Counted from the stretch's first letter, positions 16,667-26,002 are shown. The stretch: 64,000 nt of DNA from CAZDUS01 sp964508705 (GCA_964508705.1 CAZDUS010000004.1:26057-90056); one strand, 5' to 3'. Notes: generated by a model not told the origin, from the sequence alone. Numbers and translations are program-made.

Positions 16667-18469
16667 TCAAGGCGTCCATGTTGTATTTGCCGAACTTTTC
16701 AAGTACACACCGTCTCCAGGATGCATATAATACCACCAATCCGACGGTATTGCCGCATCCCCAGTATTGTAATCTCGCCAGACATTCTGAGTATCAAGAT
16801 ATAACCTCACAGTGCCATAACCCTCCCTGAATCGGTATATCTCATCAGCTGTGGCGGCCATCGGATTATCAGAACCAACCAAACCTATGGCCGACGTCAA
16901 ATCCCAGGTGGAATTCGAAGTGCTGTAAGGCCAACAAATAAAATTCCATCCGCTTTTCAAACTCACAGACACCGGTTGATCTGAAGGACATGAGCCCGCA
17001 AATACCGCTGTCGATCCTGCCCCTCCACGCCGCCGAATCATCACGCCATGCCCAGGCGAAACTGCATCAGTTGCCTCACCCACCGGAGCCAACGACGCGT
17101 CCGCATACCACTTTCCATCCCGCAGATATCGAGTCACAGCCACAGGATTGTATATGGTTACCGAATCGGCCTCGCTATTGTTGTTTCCTCCCGTAAGTCC
17201 CCGCGCCAAATGCTCCCCTAGTGTCGAATTCAGGGTATTCCCAGTTCCGTAGTCAACAGGAATACCAACCCAGTAGTACCGCAGCGTATCTGTCCGCGGT
17301 TGCTGGTGAAATAGATAGACTTCATTGTTCGTTACCGCAACTCCTTCAGGACTTACAGCCACCACGCGGTAGAAATAACGAGTTCCCCTGCTTGACAACG
17401 CATTCGGGTCGACGAGCCAATTAGTCTCACCATTCGGCCCGGTGTCAAACGTTCCTACAACGCCAACCGATCCGCTAAAGTTTGGTCTGGTTGACCCCTG
17501 CACAATACAAGATCGATTTGAACCAACAGAAAACGTCAGCAAAATGGACGAGGCATTTGTTAAATCGGCCTCCACGATCCCCGGATCCGAAGCGTTAAAT
17601 ACATACTGCTCAATGTTCGTCCCCCCTGGCTCATCAGGACTTTTCAAATCTGGATTCGAGCCTAGTTTTGACTCGTTTGCATTGGAGATGCCATCTCCAT
17701 CACTATCTCCCGTGCCTGTATTTGCGGAATTTATCATTCCAAAATACATCAATTCCCACGCGTCATACATGCCATCGCGATCATCATCCACCGTTAAAGA
17801 TGCCGGCACGCGATTAGTCACCAACACTTCATCCACCCAAGTGATATTAGAGGACCCACCGCCACCATTTTCAACGCTGAACCAGTCATAATTACCCACC
17901 CCTGAAGCGATAAATCCTTTGTTCGTTATGACAGGCCTCCCATCCACTAGGAAGGACCACTCTTTTGCGCTGTAATTATGGTAAACACTTACTCTATACC
18001 AAGTTGTTCCGTCGTTTCGAACAACATGATTCGTACCCCAAATGTCAGTTGCCGGTACGTTCGTTACAATAACCCCACCCTGCCCGTACACAACAGCCCA
18101 AGCCCCATTGCTCACAAAAAACATTGCTGACAAATCGGGTTCCGCCACAGGCGTCAGGCCAGGCGAATAAGGCCTTGGTATAGTCCAAAAATCGGTCCAC
18201 ACCTTCTGCTCGCTAGCCAAAGCCACCGCATTCGATAGTGTTGTAAAAATCGGCACAGCTGCAGCAAGTGATCCGGAAGACCCTGAACGGTTCGTCTTGT
18301 TTGAAACCATTACAGAGGCATGAGACGCGCCCCATGGGGCTCGCCCTGACTGCAAACTAGTCCCGCTGCTGGAGTCTTCAAAACCATCATTCACAAAAGA
18401 CCCCATGGCAACTTTACCGCCGACAAGGCATCCCGCTAACATCCCCAAGATAAAAACTGCCTTTCTCAT
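16667..18469 (-). CDS. Large exported protein with LamG-like and Ca-binding repeats
   Basis: A 600-residue protein of unknown function. The signal peptide is MRKAVFILGMLAGCLVGGKVA. The N-terminal third looks like a concanavalin/LamG-type jelly roll (GRAPWGASHASVM, TWYRVSVYHNYSAKEWSFLVDG). Two Asp-rich calcium loops follow at about 228-275: DDDRDGMYDAWELMYFG and DSDGDGISNANESKLGSNP. The C-terminal part has a fibronectin/Ig-like stretch and a Trp-rich end (WNFICWPYS, PSDWWYYMHPGDGVYL) that recalls proteins restricted to Verrucomicrobia and Planctomycetes. It is the first gene of a three-gene operon and has its own promoter at 18553-18581. AAGGTG precedes the ATG. A substrate of the neighbouring T2SS is plausible but not shown. 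Confidence 0.7.
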   Translation of the reverse strand: MRKAVFILGMLAGCLVGGKVAMGSFVNDGFEDSSSGTSLQSGRAPWGASHASVMVSNKTNRSGSSGSLAAAVPIFTTLSNAVALASEQKVWTDFWTIPRPYSPGLTPVAEPDLSAMFFVSNGAWAVVYGQGGVIVTNVPATDIWGTNHVVRNDGTTWYRVSVYHNYSAKEWSFLVDGRPVITNKGFIASGVGNYDWFSVENGGGGSSNITWVDEVLVTNRVPASLTVDDDRDGMYDAWELMYFGMINSANTGTGDSDGDGISNANESKLGSNPDLKSPDEPGGTNIEQYVFNASDPGIVEADLTNASSILLTFSVGSNRSCIVQGSTRPNFSGSVGVVGTFDTGPNGETNWLVDPNALSSRGTRYFYRVVAVSPEGVAVTNNEVYLFHQQPRTDTLRYYWVGIPVDYGTGNTLNSTLGEHLARGLTGGNNNSEADSVTIYNPVAVTRYLRDGKWYADASLAPVGEATDAVSPGHGVMIRRRGGAGSTAVFAGSCPSDQPVSVSLKSGWNFICWPYSTSNSTWDLTSAIGLVGSDNPMAATADEIYRFREGYGTVRLYLDTQNVWRDYNTGDAAIPSDWWYYMHPGDGVYLKSSANTTWTP

Positions 18470-18552
18470 ATATTCACCTTCCCCCTGAAATTTACATATT
18501 CACCAAAAAGCTCATGGTCCTTTATCGGAAATCTACTATTTTTACTGTACAC

Positions 18553-18581
18553 ATTATCTTATAGTGATCTGATGTCGTCAA
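18553..18581 (-). promoter_or_regulatory. Strong sigma-70 promoter of the exported-protein operon
   Basis: On the minus strand, TTGACG (18576-18581), a 17-bp spacer and GATAAT (18553-18558) each match the consensus at 5/6. The start would lie near 18546, about 75 bp before the ATG at 18469. It sits in the 200-bp gap that separates this operon from the T2SS genes. Confidence 0.65.
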
Positions 18582-18669
18582 CCGTAATTGCATCGCTACA
18601 AGTCAAAGATATGTCAAATTTCCTTGCCGAAACCATCGCAGACGAACCAAACGCAAGCAGGAAAAACAC

Positions 18670-19218
18670 CTAAAGGGTAACAACCTTTGACACCCTAAAA
18701 CTAGCCTTGAGGCTACCTGTCCCAGCCGTCTTCGCAGAATCAATCGTAAGCGTCTCTGCTATAAGCACTTGAGAAGAAGACTCTACCGCGTGTAGAAATC
18801 TAATGATAGACTCCATCTCCGCTTCCACTTCTAAATCAACCTCGTATCTTTCACTTTCCTTATCAATAACAGGCTCGCGTGGCTTCGTTGCTGATAAGGT
18901 TACACCTACCCCAGAGGCAATTTTTTCAATTTCAGACATCATGGCTGCGTTTTCTTCAGCGGAAGACCCCTTCTTCTTGATGATTTCACCATACTCCGTA
19001 TACCCCGCAAGTACTGCGCTTTTCGCCGAGGGAGTCAAAATTTTCAGATTTCGCCGGACTTGCCCCTCTGCGCCTTCGATGTTCTCGGCAATTCTCTGAA
19101 AATTTCCTCGCACTGGGCCAAGACCAATGACCACACCGACGAGAATAGCAAGCGCTGCACCGCCTATAATCACCCACTCTTTCCCGCTACTCGGCATCCA
19201 TTTCGTCAGCAACTTCAT
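18670..19218 (-). CDS. gspM: T2SS inner-membrane protein GspM/PilO-like
   Basis: A 182-residue bitopic protein. It has a short cytoplasmic tail, one membrane helix (VIIGGAALAILVGVVIGLG, about 16-34), a coiled coil and a ferredoxin-like domain (about 95-180). This layout matches PilO/GspM, which pairs with GspL on the inner-membrane platform. Motifs are weak, so the call rests on topology, fold pattern and position. It overlaps the gspL stop by 4 bp and is last in the gspE-F-G-I-J-K-L-M run. Confidence 0.7.
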   Translation of the reverse strand: MKLLTKWMPSSGKEWVIIGGAALAILVGVVIGLGPVRGNFQRIAENIEGAEGQVRRNLKILTPSAKSAVLAGYTEYGEIIKKKGSSAEENAAMMSEIEKIASGVGVTLSATKPREPVIDKESERYEVDLEVEAEMESIIRFLHAVESSSQVLIAETLTIDSAKTAGTGSLKASFRVSKVVTL

Positions 19219-20657
19219 TTGCTCTTTCCTTCAATATCAGCAACCACCTCAAATTCCGTCTTTTCCTTGCCTGTTGAGGTCCGCGTACTCTTGACATTCA
19301 TAAAAAGAGGAGCTTTCTCTAACGCATCCACTAATTTCAAAATATCGCCCACGGTCTCCGCAACACCACGGCAAACCATCTGTTTATTTCTGCCAATCTC
19401 AATTGAAGTAAAGCTAACTTGATCGCTCGCGACCTGATGCAATTCAGTAAGGCATCGGGCCAAAAGCATCCGATGCTCAAGTCTAGCGGCCACCAATCCC
19501 AATTTCTTTTGTTTGGACTCCACTTCGCCTGCCAATGTCTCGGTTTCTGAAATAATCTGATTTAATGCAACCAAATAGGCGTCTCGGCGACTATATCGAC
19601 TCCCAATCCACATTGATAATAAAGCAAGAATCAACATTACGAGAACAGCACTTAACGTCAAACGACTTGCCTTAAGCGCAACAGCTTTACGAAGGCGCAT
19701 CGACTCTGGCATCAGATTGATCTGTAGACCGCTATGCGCCATGGCAGCACCTAACAAGCCGGACACTGACATCTCGTTCAAACGTGAGTCATCCGGCATC
19801 ATGTCCACCTTGGCCACCCCTGCCAAAGGCGTTACAGTCATGGTTAGCCCCTCCTGCAACCGACTCCCTAACCTGGCGATTTTCCCCGCAGGCCCCAGAA
19901 GGACTAGCCGTTCAACACTCCCTCCAACATTTTCATTCCTGTAGGTTTCCAAAGCGCGCACAACCTCTTGCAGGAGATCACTTTCGGCCTTTTCTCCATT
20001 AACCGATAGTTCTTTCAAACCAATCGGCACACTTCGACTAAACAAGGGCAATCCACGCTGAGCCACCAATAAATCAGTGTATGAGGAATCAACATCCAGA
20101 TAAACGATTTGCTCGGGGTACCCCAAACTCATTCCGCTTCCTTCCCCTTCCACGGCGCTTAACCATCCATCCGTGGTCACTGTCACGCGCTCAACCGACA
20201 ATCCGGAATCCTCAATGCATCTCAACCTCTGCCTAACTGTCCCCGTCTGGGCAATTACCAGGAATACACGGGTATAGCCCTGCTTGTCGGAATCCACTAA
20301 ACGATAATCAAAAACAATCTCCTCGCGCGAATATGGAGTTTGACGGGCAATCTGGAGGTCGATCATATCTGAAATTTCAGAAAGATCACCAGAGGGCAAA
20401 TCAAACAATCTCACGTTGACCGCCTGTCTCGGCAGACAGACAATAACTGGCAGCCCTTTTAAATCAGGCACTCCCATGGACTTCAAAAAATCAGGCCCAT
20501 AGAGCGTTTCTACTTCGTCGGCTTTCCTGAGAACGACTTTTTTGATCACCGCCCCATGTGAACCATTGACCACATGGATAAGCTTAAACCAATCGCCCCC
20601 AATCTCAACGACCACAACGTCTCGCCCGATCAAAGATGTTTGGGTTTCAGTCTTCAT
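19215..20657 (-). CDS. gspL: T2SS protein GspL (PilM-PilN-type fusion)
   Basis: A 480-residue protein. The N-terminal two thirds (about 1-330) is an actin-like PilM domain (DVVVVEIGGDWFKLIHV, QTPYSREEIVFDYRLV, GYPEQIVYLDVDSSYTDLLV). A membrane helix follows (LTLSAVLVMLILALLSMWIG), then a coiled coil and a PilN-like ferredoxin domain. This is the PilM+PilN layout of GspL, which links the secretion ATPase GspE to the platform. I use the ATG at 20657, where the actin-like domain begins; the longer in-frame start at 20738 would add 27 residues of poor character. It overlaps gspK by 11 bp and gspM by 4 bp. Confidence 0.8.
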   Translation of the reverse strand: MKTETQTSLIGRDVVVVEIGGDWFKLIHVVNGSHGAVIKKVVLRKADEVETLYGPDFLKSMGVPDLKGLPVIVCLPRQAVNVRLFDLPSGDLSEISDMIDLQIARQTPYSREEIVFDYRLVDSDKQGYTRVFLVIAQTGTVRQRLRCIEDSGLSVERVTVTTDGWLSAVEGEGSGMSLGYPEQIVYLDVDSSYTDLLVAQRGLPLFSRSVPIGLKELSVNGEKAESDLLQEVVRALETYRNENVGGSVERLVLLGPAGKIARLGSRLQEGLTMTVTPLAGVAKVDMMPDDSRLNEMSVSGLLGAAMAHSGLQINLMPESMRLRKAVALKASRLTLSAVLVMLILALLSMWIGSRYSRRDAYLVALNQIISETETLAGEVESKQKKLGLVAARLEHRMLLARCLTELHQVASDQVSFTSIEIGRNKQMVCRGVAETVGDILKLVDALEKAPLFMNVKSTRTSTGKEKTEFEVVADIEGKSK

Positions 20658-21687
20658 GCCAATACAAGAACCTCCGCGCTCTTCGATCCCACACAAAAGA
20701 AATTCCCACCTGACTGGCACCACGACCAGCCACCACATACCCTCTAAAACGATCCGATGTCACGGTAGCCAAGGAAGCCAGGCCACTGAAAGCACCTTGC
20801 TCGTCAGCCGGCAAATCCAGCCTCTCTCCCGTCTCAGCAAGAGCCCCCCCCCCAGACAATGTTCTGAAAATACCCCCTCTTTCCCTGAACTGCAATATCT
20901 TCCTGATTACCCCCCCCCCGTTATACCCCTTTGCCGCGAATAACACCCTCAACACCTCTGGATCGGCAGTGTTGATATTTATCCGAGTCCCTCCATATAC
21001 AGTAATATAGGGGAGGATTCTATTAAAAGTGTCCCGCGACATACCTTCAATCCACAACAATTCATAAACCGAAAGAAAAGGCCCGTTTTTCAAATCTGGT
21101 CTTTTCCACGCCGATCGAGACATGGGTGTTGAGCCCTGCCCTTGGGGAGTTTGCACCCTGGAATTCACAATATCTTTCGCTATTTCTTTCGCACGTCCCT
21201 CCCCAATTCCCCCCACCAACCGAAACAAGGAAGCCAGAACATCTTCCCTGGCGAAATTAATATCAATTCGCCCCCCTTCGTCGCAAAACCCGTAATTTGT
21301 CACCATGGCGCCATCAGACCGTTTTACATGATAAAACGCGGTCCAAGCCACCCTCACCCCCGAAGACACATCATTAAATTCCTCCGGATCGCTTGCCCAT
21401 CGCTCACTTAAAGCCTCCCACCCATTGGTTTCTTGAATCAAGAGGGATAACCCGTGATTGACTCCCGCCAATGCTGCTTGCCGTGAACTTATCTGACCAC
21501 TACAACGACGAGCCACTTCGATTTGTCCCCCAACATAAGCCGCCACAGCCGCCGCCAACGCTGCCAAAAGAAACAGCGTCCACAGAACCACAATTAAAAT
21601 CCCCCCTCTTTCGCCAGCACTGCTACACGCCGGAGAGCTGTTCTCAATGCAGGAGATAACCCTTCTCTTATTTCCGGGAACGCTCAT
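20647..21687 (-). CDS. gspK: T2SS minor pseudopilin GspK
   Basis: A 346-residue large minor pseudopilin, thought to cap the pseudopilus tip. The prepilin-like segment is ERGGILIVVLWTLFLLAALAAAV (about 28-50), which has Gly before the hydrophobic helix. The body has the helix-hairpin-helix-like stretch FNRILPYITVYGGTRININTADPEVLRVL, typical of GspK. The coding strand carries two runs of ten G (coding NGGGV and SGGGA), both in frame here. Slippage at either would remove about 90 C-terminal residues. It overlaps gspJ by 20 bp. Confidence 0.85.
   Translation of the reverse strand: MSVPGNKRRVISCIENSSPACSSAGERGGILIVVLWTLFLLAALAAAVAAYVGGQIEVARRCSGQISSRQAALAGVNHGLSLLIQETNGWEALSERWASDPEEFNDVSSGVRVAWTAFYHVKRSDGAMVTNYGFCDEGGRIDINFAREDVLASLFRLVGGIGEGRAKEIAKDIVNSRVQTPQGQGSTPMSRSAWKRPDLKNGPFLSVYELLWIEGMSRDTFNRILPYITVYGGTRININTADPEVLRVLFAAKGYNGGGVIRKILQFRERGGIFRTLSGGGALAETGERLDLPADEQGAFSGLASLATVTSDRFRGYVVAGRGASQVGISFVWDRRARRFLYWHED
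20844..20853 (-). repeat. G10 homopolymer in gspK (tract 1)
   Basis: Ten consecutive C on the plus strand, read as GGG GGG GGG GCT in gspK (Gly-Gly-Gly-Ala). The frame is intact. It lies 56 bp from a second run of ten. Confidence 0.9.
20910..20919 (-). repeat. G10 homopolymer in gspK (tract 2)
   Basis: Ten consecutive C on the plus strand, read as GGG GGG GGG GTA in gspK (Gly-Gly-Gly-Val). This and tract 1 are the longest homopolymers I noticed in the window; other C-runs I noticed in coding regions are 7-8 nt. Confidence 0.9.
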
Positions 21688-22264
21688 CTTTTACAAGGTT
21701 CCTTCTCGGCAGGATTAGTGTCTGCTGAATGGCACAAGGTTTGCCGCCCTCTTGAAAACCAACTCCGATCTTAACAGCCACTGGCAAATTTGTCCGTCCC
21801 TCACCTTCCCACTGACGCCCCCACACGACAGCCCCCATCCCGTCTTCGCCCGCATCTCCATATAGGAACGAGATTTCGTCTATCCCTGACAACAACATCT
21901 CGTTAGCCACGGTTATGTTGCCTGCCTCGCTTAATACTCGCGTAATTCTTTTCATACACCCCTGGCCGACTTCATATCGGATAACCCCTGGCCAGAAATT
22001 TGAATTTCCCTGATCAATAACCGACGGGATCTCAATCCACGAAGCAGAACCCATAAATGGTGTAGCCCGGCATAATGTCAGATTACTCAAATCTTTTCGC
22101 ACCATGGACGTTGCTAATCGTATGCTCGTCCTGGCTCCCGCGGCGTCTCTGGCGCGCTCCCACACGCGTATTCCCGCCGCAAAACCACCAACAATCACAA
22201 TTGAAGCAACGACAACAATAGCCGTCACGATAAGCAACTCAAGGAGCGAAAAGCCTCTCTTCAT
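21668..22264 (-). CDS. gspJ: T2SS minor pseudopilin GspJ
   Basis: A protein of about 198 residues with a type IV prepilin signal at the N-terminus: MKRGFSLLELLIVTAIVVVA, cleaved after Gly4 with Phe and Glu at +1 and +5. The beta-rich body (about 45-195) fits GspJ. I use the ATG at 22264, which overlaps the gspI stop by 4 bp (ATGA) and gives a short basic leader. An earlier in-frame start at 22288 lengthens the leader by eight residues. GAGG lies 8 bp upstream. Confidence 0.8.
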   Translation of the reverse strand: MKRGFSLLELLIVTAIVVVASIVIVGGFAAGIRVWERARDAAGARTSIRLATSMVRKDLSNLTLCRATPFMGSASWIEIPSVIDQGNSNFWPGVIRYEVGQGCMKRITRVLSEAGNITVANEMLLSGIDEISFLYGDAGEDGMGAVVWGRQWEGEGRTNLPVAVKIGVGFQEGGKPCAIQQTLILPRRNLVKDERSRK

Positions 22265-22647
22265 TTCGTTCGCCTCACACTCAACCATTCAGTGGCAATA
22301 CCGTATTGAGTTACTCGCCCCATTGGAATGGCTTCCAGATAGAGTCGATGCAATGTCGCGTTTGAAGCAATAGTGACAGGATTGCTGTGAAATCTCCAAG
22401 CTATCGATCCCATGGACGACTCCCATACCCCGCTGTCCGCAACTGGGGGATCGCGCTGTGGCCATGTGGCTATTTCCAATTCGGCCAACTTATTGTCAAA
22501 AAAGTCCGAGACTTCCAACACTTCACGAGAAGAATCAATCGCATCAACAGCAACGCTGAATCCTCGCAGGACAGCCACCATCCCGGCCACCAGAATTACC
22601 GACGCCACGAGCACTTCAACTAGTGTGAACCCCTGCTTCCCGCTCAT
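22261..22647 (-). CDS. gspI: T2SS minor pseudopilin GspI
   Basis: A protein of about 128 residues with a prepilin signal MSGKQGFTLVEVLVASVILV (cleavage after Gly6, Glu at +5) and a small globular domain, the size and order expected of GspI. I use the ATG at 22647, with GAGG 6 bp upstream; an in-frame ATG at 22665 would overlap gspG. It follows gspG by 8 bp and overlaps gspJ by 4 bp. No separate GspH gene lies between gspG and gspI. Confidence 0.8.
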   Translation of the reverse strand: MSGKQGFTLVEVLVASVILVAGMVAVLRGFSVAVDAIDSSREVLEVSDFFDNKLAELEIATWPQRDPPVADSGVWESSMGSIAWRFHSNPVTIASNATLHRLYLEAIPMGRVTQYGIATEWLSVRRTK

Positions 22648-22655
22648 CCCCAACC

Positions 22656-23054
22656 TCATTCCCAATTCTTTATGTCATCTTCTGTGCCGCTTTTCCCGTC
22701 CCTGCCAGTCGAAAACAAATCATAACTGGAAGGTCTATGAACCCCGGGACAACGATACTGATATTTTCGTCCCCATGGGTCCAAAGGCTTTCGCTCCAAG
22801 TATGGTCCCTTGCCTGACGTCGTCATCAACACATCAACCCCGACCTCCGTCGTTGGGTAAGCCCCGGTATCCAGTCGAAACAGCTTCAAGGCTGTGTCCA
22901 AGCTACTCAAATCACCCTGAGCAATCTTGTCCTTTGCTTCATCAGAACGACCAATCAGGCTTGGCGTAACCATAGCCGCCAATGCGGCAATAATAATTAC
23001 AACAATCATCAACTCGATCAGTGTAAATCCCCGACAAAGCTTCCGAGTCTTCAT
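22656..23054 (-). CDS. gspG: T2SS major pseudopilin GspG
   Basis: A 132-residue major pseudopilin that polymerises into the secretion piston. The prepilin signal is RGFTLIELMIVVIIIAALAA. Typical GspG features follow: DLSSLDTALKLFRLDTGAYPTT, DPWGRKYQYRCPG and the C-terminal calcium-site region YDLFSTGRDGKSGTEDD. Length is normal. Cleavage would need a prepilin peptidase (GspO), which is not in the window. It follows gspF by 39 bp. Confidence 0.95.
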   Translation of the reverse strand: MKTRKLCRGFTLIELMIVVIIIAALAAMVTPSLIGRSDEAKDKIAQGDLSSLDTALKLFRLDTGAYPTTEVGVDVLMTTSGKGPYLERKPLDPWGRKYQYRCPGVHRPSSYDLFSTGRDGKSGTEDDIKNWE

Positions 23055-23093
23055 ATTAGCCCCACTATTATGTTTCTCATCATCTTTCGTCCC

Positions 23094-24308
23094 TCACCTT
23101 ATCCCTTGCCCAATCTGAAAGATGGGCAAAAGCATGGCGAAGATAATGAATCCAACAACAATACCCACCGCAAGAATCAATATCGGTTCCAGCAATGTTG
23201 TGATTAACTTCAATCCCCTATCTAATTCCCTCTGATAAAAAGATGCGACCTCAATCAACACCTCGTCGAGTCGCCCACTTTCCTCACCCACTCTGACCAT
23301 GCTCGTAACAAAGGCCGGCATCCCGGACCATCGCTTAAGCCCGCTAGCAACAGTGGCGCCTTGTCGAACGGTCTCCACAGCCACGGTCAATATCCCTGTT
23401 CGCAGTCGTCGATTCGTCAGTGTGTGCCCGCCAAGAGTCAGGGCTCTCTCAATAGGTATGCCTGCACGCACGAGCAAGGCCAATGTCCTGGCGAATCTGA
23501 CAATATCTGTGTCCAAGGCAAACTTTCCTAACAGCGGCAACCTCAACACCCAACCATCCACCGCTAATCGTCCCTTTGGTGTCCGCAAGAACCTCGCAAA
23601 CAATAAAGCCGCCATTCCGCCCCCAACCACCATCCACACCCAATAGTCCGCAAAGAATCCACTGACCGTCATGACAATGCGCGTAGGCAACGGCAACACA
23701 CGCCCCATACCTTCAAACAACCCCATTATCCGCGGGAGAAAAAACGTTAGAATGATGAAAACACTCGCCACACCAACAGCCATCACGAACGCAGGATAAG
23801 CCAGCGCGGACAGCACCTTGCCTCGCAATTCATCATCACTCTCGCGAGCCTCTGAAAGGCGCATGAGTACTTCATCAAGAACTCCCGCCGATTCACCAGA
23901 CTTAACCATGTTGACATATAATTCCGGGAATAGGCGCGGATAACGGACCAAGGCTTCAGAAAACATTTTTCCATCGCGAACGCTTCCTGTGAGCTCTCCA
24001 ATGACATCGCGAAAAGCAAGGCTTTCGGTCTGCTCCTGAATGGTCGTCAATGCTCGCAAAATTGGCACCCCAGCTCGCAACAATCCGGCCATTTGCCGAG
24101 TAAACACGGTTACTTCTCCAGAAGTCACTCGCATCCTTCGCGGCTCGGTCACCTCTCGCGCTGGTTGTTCGTCCGCCTCTTCAATCCAGATCGGTATGCA
24201 TCCCATCCCTTCAAGGCGCGCCACTGCCGCTGAATGATTATCTGCGACAAGTTGACCCTTGACCGTTTTTACAGGCCCTTGCTTTGCTTTATAGGAAAAC
24301 ACCGGCAT
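23094..24308 (-). CDS. gspF: T2SS inner-membrane platform protein GspF
   Basis: A 404-residue polytopic protein at the centre of the T2SS platform. It shows the usual two repeated GspF domains. FTRQMAGLLRAGVPILRAL (about 70) and FARTLALLVRAGIPIERAL (about 270) are the paired signature segments, and three membrane helices are visible (about 170, 215 and 380). The N-terminus FSYKAKQGPVKTVKGQLVADN is typical. It follows gspE by 18 bp. Confidence 0.95.
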   Translation of the reverse strand: MPVFSYKAKQGPVKTVKGQLVADNHSAAVARLEGMGCIPIWIEEADEQPAREVTEPRRMRVTSGEVTVFTRQMAGLLRAGVPILRALTTIQEQTESLAFRDVIGELTGSVRDGKMFSEALVRYPRLFPELYVNMVKSGESAGVLDEVLMRLSEARESDDELRGKVLSALAYPAFVMAVGVASVFIILTFFLPRIMGLFEGMGRVLPLPTRIVMTVSGFFADYWVWMVVGGGMAALLFARFLRTPKGRLAVDGWVLRLPLLGKFALDTDIVRFARTLALLVRAGIPIERALTLGGHTLTNRRLRTGILTVAVETVRQGATVASGLKRWSGMPAFVTSMVRVGEESGRLDEVLIEVASFYQRELDRGLKLITTLLEPILILAVGIVVGFIIFAMLLPIFQIGQGIR

Positions 24309-24326
24309 GAAAACCCTTCATTCCTT

Positions 24327-25991
24327 TCACGCGGTCTCAACCAGAGTCGTTCGCGTGTCAAACGTAACCCGTTCGACTTCCTCCACCGAGGTGACACCTT
24401 GGGCGATTTTATCCCAACCATCATCAACCAATAACCTCATACCCTCGGCTACCGCATGTGCTCTAATTTCCGTCGCCGACGCCCTCTTCACTATTAAACT
24501 CTCAACCGAAGAGGTCATGGTAAGTATTTCACAAATCGCCACTCGCCCCCGATACCCAGTATTGTTGCAATGACGACATCCCTTACCGCGACTGCACCGC
24601 CGTCCCTTATGCTCTGTCCACTCCCTGCAATGCTCGCATACAACGCGCACCAACCGCTGGGCCATAAACGCCCGGACTGTGGAAGTAATCAGATAGGGAT
24701 CAACCCCCATGTCCAGTAGCCGGATGGCCGCGCTGGCTGCATCATTCGTATGGAGCGTACTAAACACAAGATGCCCAGTTAAAGCAGTCTGAAAGGTGAT
24801 TTCCGCCGTCTCAGGATCACGAACCTCTCCAACCATCATGATATCCGGATCGTGCCTCAACATGCTCCTGAGTGCCCTCGCAAATGTTAACTCGATCCGA
24901 GGGTTGATCTGAGTTTGCAGAATACCCTTGAGCTCGTATTCAACTGGATCTTCGATCGTGATGATCTTCCGTTCGCGAGTGTTAAGCCGACTCAAACATG
25001 CATATAATGTCGTGCTTTTGCCGCTTCCCGTTGGTCCTGTTACAAATACAATCCCGTGCGGAAGTTTGATGAGATCCGACAGGATTTCCAAGGGTCGCGG
25101 CGACAGCCCTAACTGTTCAAGACTGAACAGCATGACGGTGGGAAGAATACGAATGACAACATTTTCGCCATGCACTCCGGGAACCACCGAAACACGCAGG
25201 TCAAACTGCTCCCTCCCAATGCTAACCCGCGCTCTCCCATCCTGCGGCAGCCGCCGCTCAACAATGTTCAAACCAGCCATCAGTTTAATCCGGGAAACAA
25301 TAGCTGGATACAGCCCAGCCATTTGCCGCGACGCAGGGGTGTCATATAAAACACCATCGATCCTGCGGCGCACAACGATATCATCCCGATAGATCTCAAA
25401 GTGAATATCCGTGGCCCGATCACCAATCGCTTGATGCAGCAATTGATTAACCAGCTTTATAACCGACGCATCTTCCTCTTTGTTTTCCAGATCATGTGAC
25501 TCCAGCGCAGGGGTTGCGTCGCGCGCCTCCGGTTGATCCGCCAGAATCCGTTCAACTGTCTCGGCCCCTACCCCGTAATGAATCCTGATCGATTCTCTAA
25601 CATCATTAGCACACGCCAAAACCCGCTCAACGCGCAACCCTAAACTGCTTTCAATGTCTTCCACAGCGGCCATGTCGAAAGGGTTCGCAACCGCAACTGT
25701 AAGCACTCCAAACGACAACCGAATAGGCATCACCTGGTAATGCGAAACAAATCGCGCCGACAAACTGGCAACGGCCGCCGCCTCAGGCTTCACGTCTTGA
25801 AGAGCAACAAATACAACCCCCTGCTGGGCTGCCACCACTTGCAACAACCGGTCTTCCGGGACCATCCTCTCTCGAATCAACGTCTTTACCAGCGACTCAT
25901 TTCGTTCACGCGACAACTTAACCGCCCGTTCAAAAGCCGGACGAGTTAGCAACCGCTCTTCAACCAACATGTCTCCTAGTTGCGACGCCAT
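24327..25991 (-). CDS. gspE: T2SS assembly ATPase GspE
   Basis: A cytoplasmic secretion ATPase of 554 residues. The N-terminal domain (about 1-150) begins SQLGDMLVEERLLTRPAFE. The ATPase core has Walker A GPTGSGKSTTLYACL, the Asp box ITIEDPVEYEL, Walker B DIMMVGEVRDPETAEI and the His box HLVFSTLHTNDA. A four-Cys metal site follows (CEHC...CRHC), as in GspE and PilB. I use the ATG at 25991, with AGGGGAG upstream; the longer form (26084) has 31 extra residues that overlap atpD. It starts only 11 bp after the ATPase beta gene, so both may be on one transcript. Confidence 0.95.
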   Translation of the reverse strand: MASQLGDMLVEERLLTRPAFERAVKLSRERNESLVKTLIRERMVPEDRLLQVVAAQQGVVFVALQDVKPEAAAVASLSARFVSHYQVMPIRLSFGVLTVAVANPFDMAAVEDIESSLGLRVERVLACANDVRESIRIHYGVGAETVERILADQPEARDATPALESHDLENKEEDASVIKLVNQLLHQAIGDRATDIHFEIYRDDIVVRRRIDGVLYDTPASRQMAGLYPAIVSRIKLMAGLNIVERRLPQDGRARVSIGREQFDLRVSVVPGVHGENVVIRILPTVMLFSLEQLGLSPRPLEILSDLIKLPHGIVFVTGPTGSGKSTTLYACLSRLNTRERKIITIEDPVEYELKGILQTQINPRIELTFARALRSMLRHDPDIMMVGEVRDPETAEITFQTALTGHLVFSTLHTNDAASAAIRLLDMGVDPYLITSTVRAFMAQRLVRVVCEHCREWTEHKGRRCSRGKGCRHCNNTGYRGRVAICEILTMTSSVESLIVKRASATEIRAHAVAEGMRLLVDDGWDKIAQGVTSVEEVERVTFDTRTTLVETA

Positions 25992-26002
25992 TCCTGCTCC
26001 CC

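Noticed and set aside
18670..26000. The gsp run as a type IV pilus
   Set aside because: GspK with its HhH-like body, GspI/GspJ and the GspG calcium-site region are T2SS marks. No PilT, PilA-type major pilin or PilY is seen. The PilM/PilN/PilO resemblance is shared by GspL/GspM.
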